Source: Dermacentor variabilis (Eukaryota > Arthropoda > Arachnida > Ixodida > Ixodidae). Taken from it: a stretch of 64,000 nt of DNA. Location: contig NC_134572.1 in the NCBI RefSeq assembly GCF_050947875.1, positions 118,830,709 to 118,894,708 on the forward strand. The letters are read 5' to 3'. Position numbers and translations under genes: made by a program. Below, one piece after another: positions 60,619-64,000 of this stretch (the first letter of the stretch is position 1; each line of letters begins with the position of its first letter). Below the pieces are notes generated by a model, which worked only from the letters and a program-made list of their open reading frames with translations, was not told where the DNA came from and did no database searches.

Positions 60619-61374
60619 TCATTGAAAGCATTCTCCTGCTCTTTCAACCAGACGAAAGGCGTGTCTTCCTTTGCTAGCCATGTTAGTGGTTCGGTGATCC
60701 TTGAAAAATTTGAGAAAGCGTCTATAGCAGGTGCAAAGTCCTAAAAATCGCCTAACAGCCTTTTTGTCAGTTGGTTTTGGAAATTTCTCCACTGCCGCAG
60801 TCTTTTCAAGGTCCGGGCGAATGCCTTCTGAACTGACGACATGGCAGAGGAAAAGAAGCTCGCGAAAGCCGAAATGACATTTCTGCGGTTTTATTGTCAG
60901 ACCTGCTGATCTAATAGCTCTCGCCACAGCCCGCTGTCGTTCTACATGCTGCTCAAAGGTGGTAGAAAAAACCACGACATTGTCAAGATAAACGAGACAG
61001 GTTTGCCATTTCAGACCGGTGAGCACAGTGTCCATCATCTGCTGAAATGTGGCAGGTGCGGAACAAAGAACGAATGGATGCACTTTGAACTCGTATAGTC
61101 CGTCTGGCGTCACAAACGCAGTGTTTTCACGATCTCGTTGGACTACTTCTATCTGACAGTAGCCGCATTTGAGGTCCAGGGAGGAAAAGAATTTGGCATC
61201 TCGTAGTCTATCTAGAGTGTCATTGATTCTTGGAAGTGGGTACACATCCCACTTTGTGACGGCGTTCAGCTTTCGGTAATCAATGCAGAAGCGCAAGGTC
61301 TGTTCCTTTTTCTTTACCAGTACCACAGGCGATGCCCACGGGCTTGCCGACGGCTGAATTACGTCTTCCAGCAT
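60619..61374 (-). pseudogene. reverse transcriptase region of the retrotransposon
   Basis: A 251-codon open stretch starts DVIQPSASPWASPVVLVKKK and FCIDYRKLNAVTK, followed by SLDLKCGYCQIEV, APATFQQMMD and a catalytic box reading YLDN instead of YLDD, then IKPQKCHFGF and RRFLGLCTCYRRFL. Loss of the second catalytic aspartate would be expected to inactivate the polymerase. The thumb end is cut by a frame change near 60690. Confidence 0.85.
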
Positions 61375-61536
61375 TTCCTTAACTTGACTTCTGATAGCTT
61401 CTCTCTTTTGGAGACACTCGGTAGGGATGCTGGCAAATAGGCCTCACTGATTCGTCGACAATTTTCCGATGTTTGGCAATAGATGTCTGCCGGACTTTGA
61501 CATTGAAAAATATTCGGCGAATTCTCTTACAAGGGT

Positions 61537-62322
61537 CTATATTTGCTCCTGTCTGGGCAATAGACCTGGTTCGATGTTGAAGTCTGCAAGGACAGAATCC
61601 ACATCTTGGAATTTCGATGTTGAAATCTCTGGAATGCTCAGGTCTGTAACTTGGACAAAGTTATTAAGGCTGGCAATAACGGTTCCCTTCGCGACATGTT
61701 GCACCTCATTTCCAAAATTAGTGAGGAGAGCGTTTGCACATCCACCATGCAGCTGAACAAGGCCTCTTGCCATGCAGATCCCTTTTTCTAGTAGGAGGCT
61801 GGTGTTGCTGTCTGCAATTCCTTCGTAGTCACTGAAAGCATCGCTTCTGACTGCGACGGCTATGCTGGATCTCGGAGGTAGCATCACGTCGTCATCGGCT
61901 ATGTAAAGGGCGTCGAATTTTTCTTCGGTGTTGAATGCTGCGACAGCGTGCTTTGTTGAAAAGGAAACACATGATTCCCACAAGTTGATTACAGTGCCAT
62001 TATCTTGCAAGAAGTCCATGCCAATAATCAATTCTCTTGAGCATTCGGGAAGGATGATAAAGCTAGCGACGTACATGAAGCCTCGTATTCCTATTCTAGC
62101 CGTGCAATTGCCAGTGGGGTCGATGAGGTGCCCTCCTGCGGTGCGAACTTGTGGCCCCTTCCAAGGAGTCAGCACTTTCTTCAGTTTCCTGGCAAGCTCG
62201 CTACTTATTACCAAGTAATCTGCACCTGTATCCACTAACGTGTTCACTTTGTAACCGTTAACAAACACGTAAATCGGAAGCAATGTCACTCTTACGGCAC
62301 TGGTTTCTGAATCCCTAGTCAT
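61537..62322 (-). CDS. retrotransposon aspartic protease frame
   Basis: A 261-codon frame carries the active-site motif TLVDTGADYLVIS at about residues 29-41 and the later ELIIGMDFLQDNG, typical of retropepsins of Ty3/gypsy elements. Its start overlaps the stop of the upstream gag frame as ATGA, so it is in a different frame from gag, and its end precedes the RT region. It is intact as far as I can see. Confidence 0.8.
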   Translation of the reverse strand: MTRDSETSAVRVTLLPIYVFVNGYKVNTLVDTGADYLVISSELARKLKKVLTPWKGPQVRTAGGHLIDPTGNCTARIGIRGFMYVASFIILPECSRELIIGMDFLQDNGTVINLWESCVSFSTKHAVAAFNTEEKFDALYIADDDVMLPPRSSIAVAVRSDAFSDYEGIADSNTSLLLEKGICMARGLVQLHGGCANALLTNFGNEVQHVAKGTVIASLNNFVQVTDLSIPEISTSKFQDVDSVLADFNIEPGLLPRQEQI

Positions 62323-62843
62323 CGCTCGGAGTCATCGATGGAGGTTCTTTTTTTCACGTCGGCAGCGACCTTACCTCCCAAGGTCGCCGACCAGTTTTCC
62401 CAACACGGGCTCTGTGAACTGAGTCTTGGGGAGCTTGAAGACGGGCGGGGGCTTGGTGACCAATGCCTCAACGGCGCTGTTGATGGAGGTTGGTGTTGCT
62501 GGTAGGCGTATGGGGAGCTTTGACGAGTGGACAAGTACTCTTCGATTTCAAATGGACACTCACCATTTCGAGGGCAAGGTGCGTTCACCGGAAAACCATG
62601 AAGCCCTGCCTGGCGATAGTGGCACATTCTGTACAGGTGGCCAGCCTCACCACAGTGGTAGCAGAGGGGTATTCGGTAAGGAGTGCGCCATACATCAGCC
62701 TTCTTGAATCTTCTCTCGGGTGGCGGCAGCGTAGTCCGAGGCATCGAGCTATTCATAGAGGAAGTGGCTGCGACGTCAGCACGTCCGGGAGTTTGCCGCA
62801 GCACATCGGCATATGAGACGTTCGGTTGGCGCAGTAATGGCAC
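62319..62843 (-). CDS. retrotransposon Gag C-terminal part (nucleocapsid)
   Basis: A 174-codon frame has a CCHC zinc knuckle CYHCGEAGHLYRMC (C-x2-C-x4-H-x4-C) at about residues 62-75. A Pro/Ser-rich tail follows. It lies in a different frame from the Gag segment just upstream (62753-63211), with which it overlaps, so a frame break in gag is likely. Confidence 0.75.
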   Translation of the reverse strand: MPLLRQPNVSYADVLRQTPGRADVAATSSMNSSMPRTTLPPPERRFKKADVWRTPYRIPLCYHCGEAGHLYRMCHYRQAGLHGFPVNAPCPRNGECPFEIEEYLSTRQSSPYAYQQHQPPSTAPLRHWSPSPRPSSSSPRLSSQSPCWENWSATLGGKVAADVKKRTSIDDSER

Positions 62844-63796
62844 TTGGGGCTGTGCACTGAGCTGTAGTTCCGGACCACCTGTCTGACCTCTTCACGAACG
62901 ACATCTGCCAGTGAAGAGGGCGCTGGAGCGTTCTGGTCAAGCTGTAGCCTCTGAAGCTCTTCTCGCACTACAGATTGCACGAGCTCTCGTATGACCTCCA
63001 CGCTGTTTCCGAAGACAGCTGAAACGGCGTCTACAGAGGTGATGTACAACCGGGAGATGAACATCCTTGATAGCTGTTGTAACGTGCTTTCCATTGTTGT
63101 CGCCTCTGAACAAAACTTAGCGACGGTGCACGGCAGGCTCTGAACCAACCCTGCGAACAGTTCCTGTTTTATGCCCCGCATTAGATGGCATAGTTTTTTG
63201 TCCTCGCTCATGTTAGGATCAGTTCAGCGGAATAGGCGGGACATGTCTTCTACATACATGGCCATGCTTTTGTTCTTACGCTGGTTTCTTGCTTGCAGGG
63301 CAGCTTTGGCCCTCTTCCTGCGATCGGTACTTGGGTAAGTTGCCAGCAACTCTAGTCAGAAAGCATCCCATGACACAAATGTCGCTTCGTGGTTTTCAAA
63401 CCACGTTCGTGAGCTGTCCTCTAATGCGAAGTAAACGTTTCATAGCTTGCGCTCTCCGTTCCATCCATTCAACTCAGCGACGTGCTCAAAGTGTTCCAGC
63501 CAGTCCTCTGCGTCTTCAAATGTGTCACCATGGAAAGGCACTGGCGTCATTGGAGAGTTGACTACGATGTGAGTTGGCACGGTTTGAGTTGTAATCCTGG
63601 TAGCGTTTCGGCTAGCAGATGCTGACGCTCCAATAGAATCCGGCAAAGGGAAACCTCGGGGGGGGGGGGGCTCACCACATAGGCGACGACTGCTGCGTTG
63701 GTGAACAGGAGTCAATTTGATAGGTCCAAGACGCCGCGAGTCCAGGTTCCTTTTTCTGACTCGAGAAGGGCTTGAAATCATACCCCGTGCCTCCAC
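62753..63796 (-). pseudogene. retrotransposon Gag N-terminal and capsid region
   Basis: Two open pieces are seen. 63440-63796 (ATG at 63781, in-frame GTG at 63796) includes FHGDTFEDAEDWLEHFEHVA and NGWNGERK, the usual start of a gypsy Gag capsid. 62753-63211 includes EDKKLCHLMRGIKQELFAGL and further capsid helices. The stretch between them (63212-63439) is in yet another frame, so Gag is broken. Confidence 0.7.
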
Positions 63797-63802
63797 CAGA
63801 TT
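63785..63802 (-). other. primer-binding site
   Basis: On the minus strand, a few bases after the end of the 5' LTR, the sequence reads TGGTGGAGGCACGGGG. The leading TGG is complementary to a tRNA CCA end. I did not identify which tRNA it matches. Confidence 0.5.
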
Positions 63803-64000
63803 TGTTATGCACAGTTGAGTGACAGTGCTTTAATCACTTTACCTTAGGCGAACTTGTGCCCTACAAACAGCTAAACGCGAGCCTCACTGGAACGTCCACA
63901 GTCTTTTCGCAAGAGACCCGCACCTCTTGTTCCCTCGTGTCCCGCGCTGACGACACATTGCTCCGATTGCGCGTTCCTTGCGAGCCCGTGTTGCCCACTT
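63803..64000 (-). repeat. 5' LTR, truncated by the window edge
   Basis: This is a direct copy of 58585-58782 with six substitutions, all within its first ~80 bp. If the same length as the other LTR, it would end about 90 bp past the window. Confidence 0.85.

Larger units (their letters stand above)
58585..64000 (-). mobile_element. Ty3/gypsy-type LTR retrotransposon, degraded, cut by window edge
   Basis: Direct terminal repeats lie at 58585-58871 and from 63803 to the window edge. Between them, on the minus strand, are gag with a CCHC knuckle, a DTG protease, reverse transcriptase, RNase H and integrase in that order, which is the Ty3/gypsy (Metaviridae) order. No envelope-like frame was found. 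Over the 198 bp visible in both LTRs I count six differences, suggesting a fairly recent insertion, yet the coding part carries several frame breaks. It lies beyond exon 1 of the NuMA-like gene, in its upstream intron or flank. Confidence 0.88.

Overview
The window looks like nuclear DNA of a hard tick (Ixodidae, probably metastriate). It has long AT-rich introns, GT-AG and GC-AG splice sites, and no prokaryotic gene organisation. It also has repeated tRNA-derived SINEs of the Ruka type known from ticks, and many TA-flanked inverted-repeat elements. The species assignment is an inference from repeat content and was not tested by any search. || One host gene fills most of the window on the minus strand. 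Its exons run from 57523 (N-terminal side) down to 4148 (C-terminal side). I assembled 15 coding exons by splice sites and phase. All junctions agree in phase, giving about 1,550 codons with neither the true start nor the true stop in view. The product is called a NuMA (NUMA1 / Mud / LIN-5 family) homologue: an N-terminal Hook-like domain (exons 1-3), a Ser/Thr-Pro-rich linker (exon 4), a very long coiled coil (exons 5-13, with one 2,113-bp exon), a segment resembling the end of the vertebrate NuMA coil (exon 14), and a C-terminal exon with the conserved 'RN-x(3)-P-x-HLK-x(2)-YP-x-E' motif that vertebrate NuMA also carries. NuMA tethers dynein-dynactin to LGN/Pins at the cortex and focuses microtubules at spindle poles. 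|| The rest is introns loaded with mobile DNA. These include a full-length pogo/Tigger-like transposon with TIRs and a TA duplication (51646-53375), whose transposase is split by one frameshift. A broken Ty3/gypsy LTR retrotransposon on the minus strand (58585 to beyond 64000) lies where the first intron or 5' flank of the gene should be. There are at least six Ruka-like SINE copies, one with a clear ~20-bp target duplication. Several non-autonomous TA-flanked elements are present (5008-5512, 9504-10380, 11469-12716, 22841-22963, 45001-47455, 49585-50279). A set of elements has GGGCCCC-type ends (28370-29588, 43667-44600, 45013-46499), and a 1.7-kb element begins and ends with GGTGTCTACCAA (36768-38470). 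A ~580-bp foldback element (54518-55100) would form one long hairpin if transcribed. || I see no credible plus-strand host gene, no structural RNA gene and no CRISPR array. The most unusual features are two consecutive GC-AG introns, an apparent partial exon duplication that yields a 42-bp in-frame exon, tandem splice acceptors, the long foldback hairpin next to a splice acceptor, and the layered insertions in the introns. I found no evidence of a wholly new biological system.
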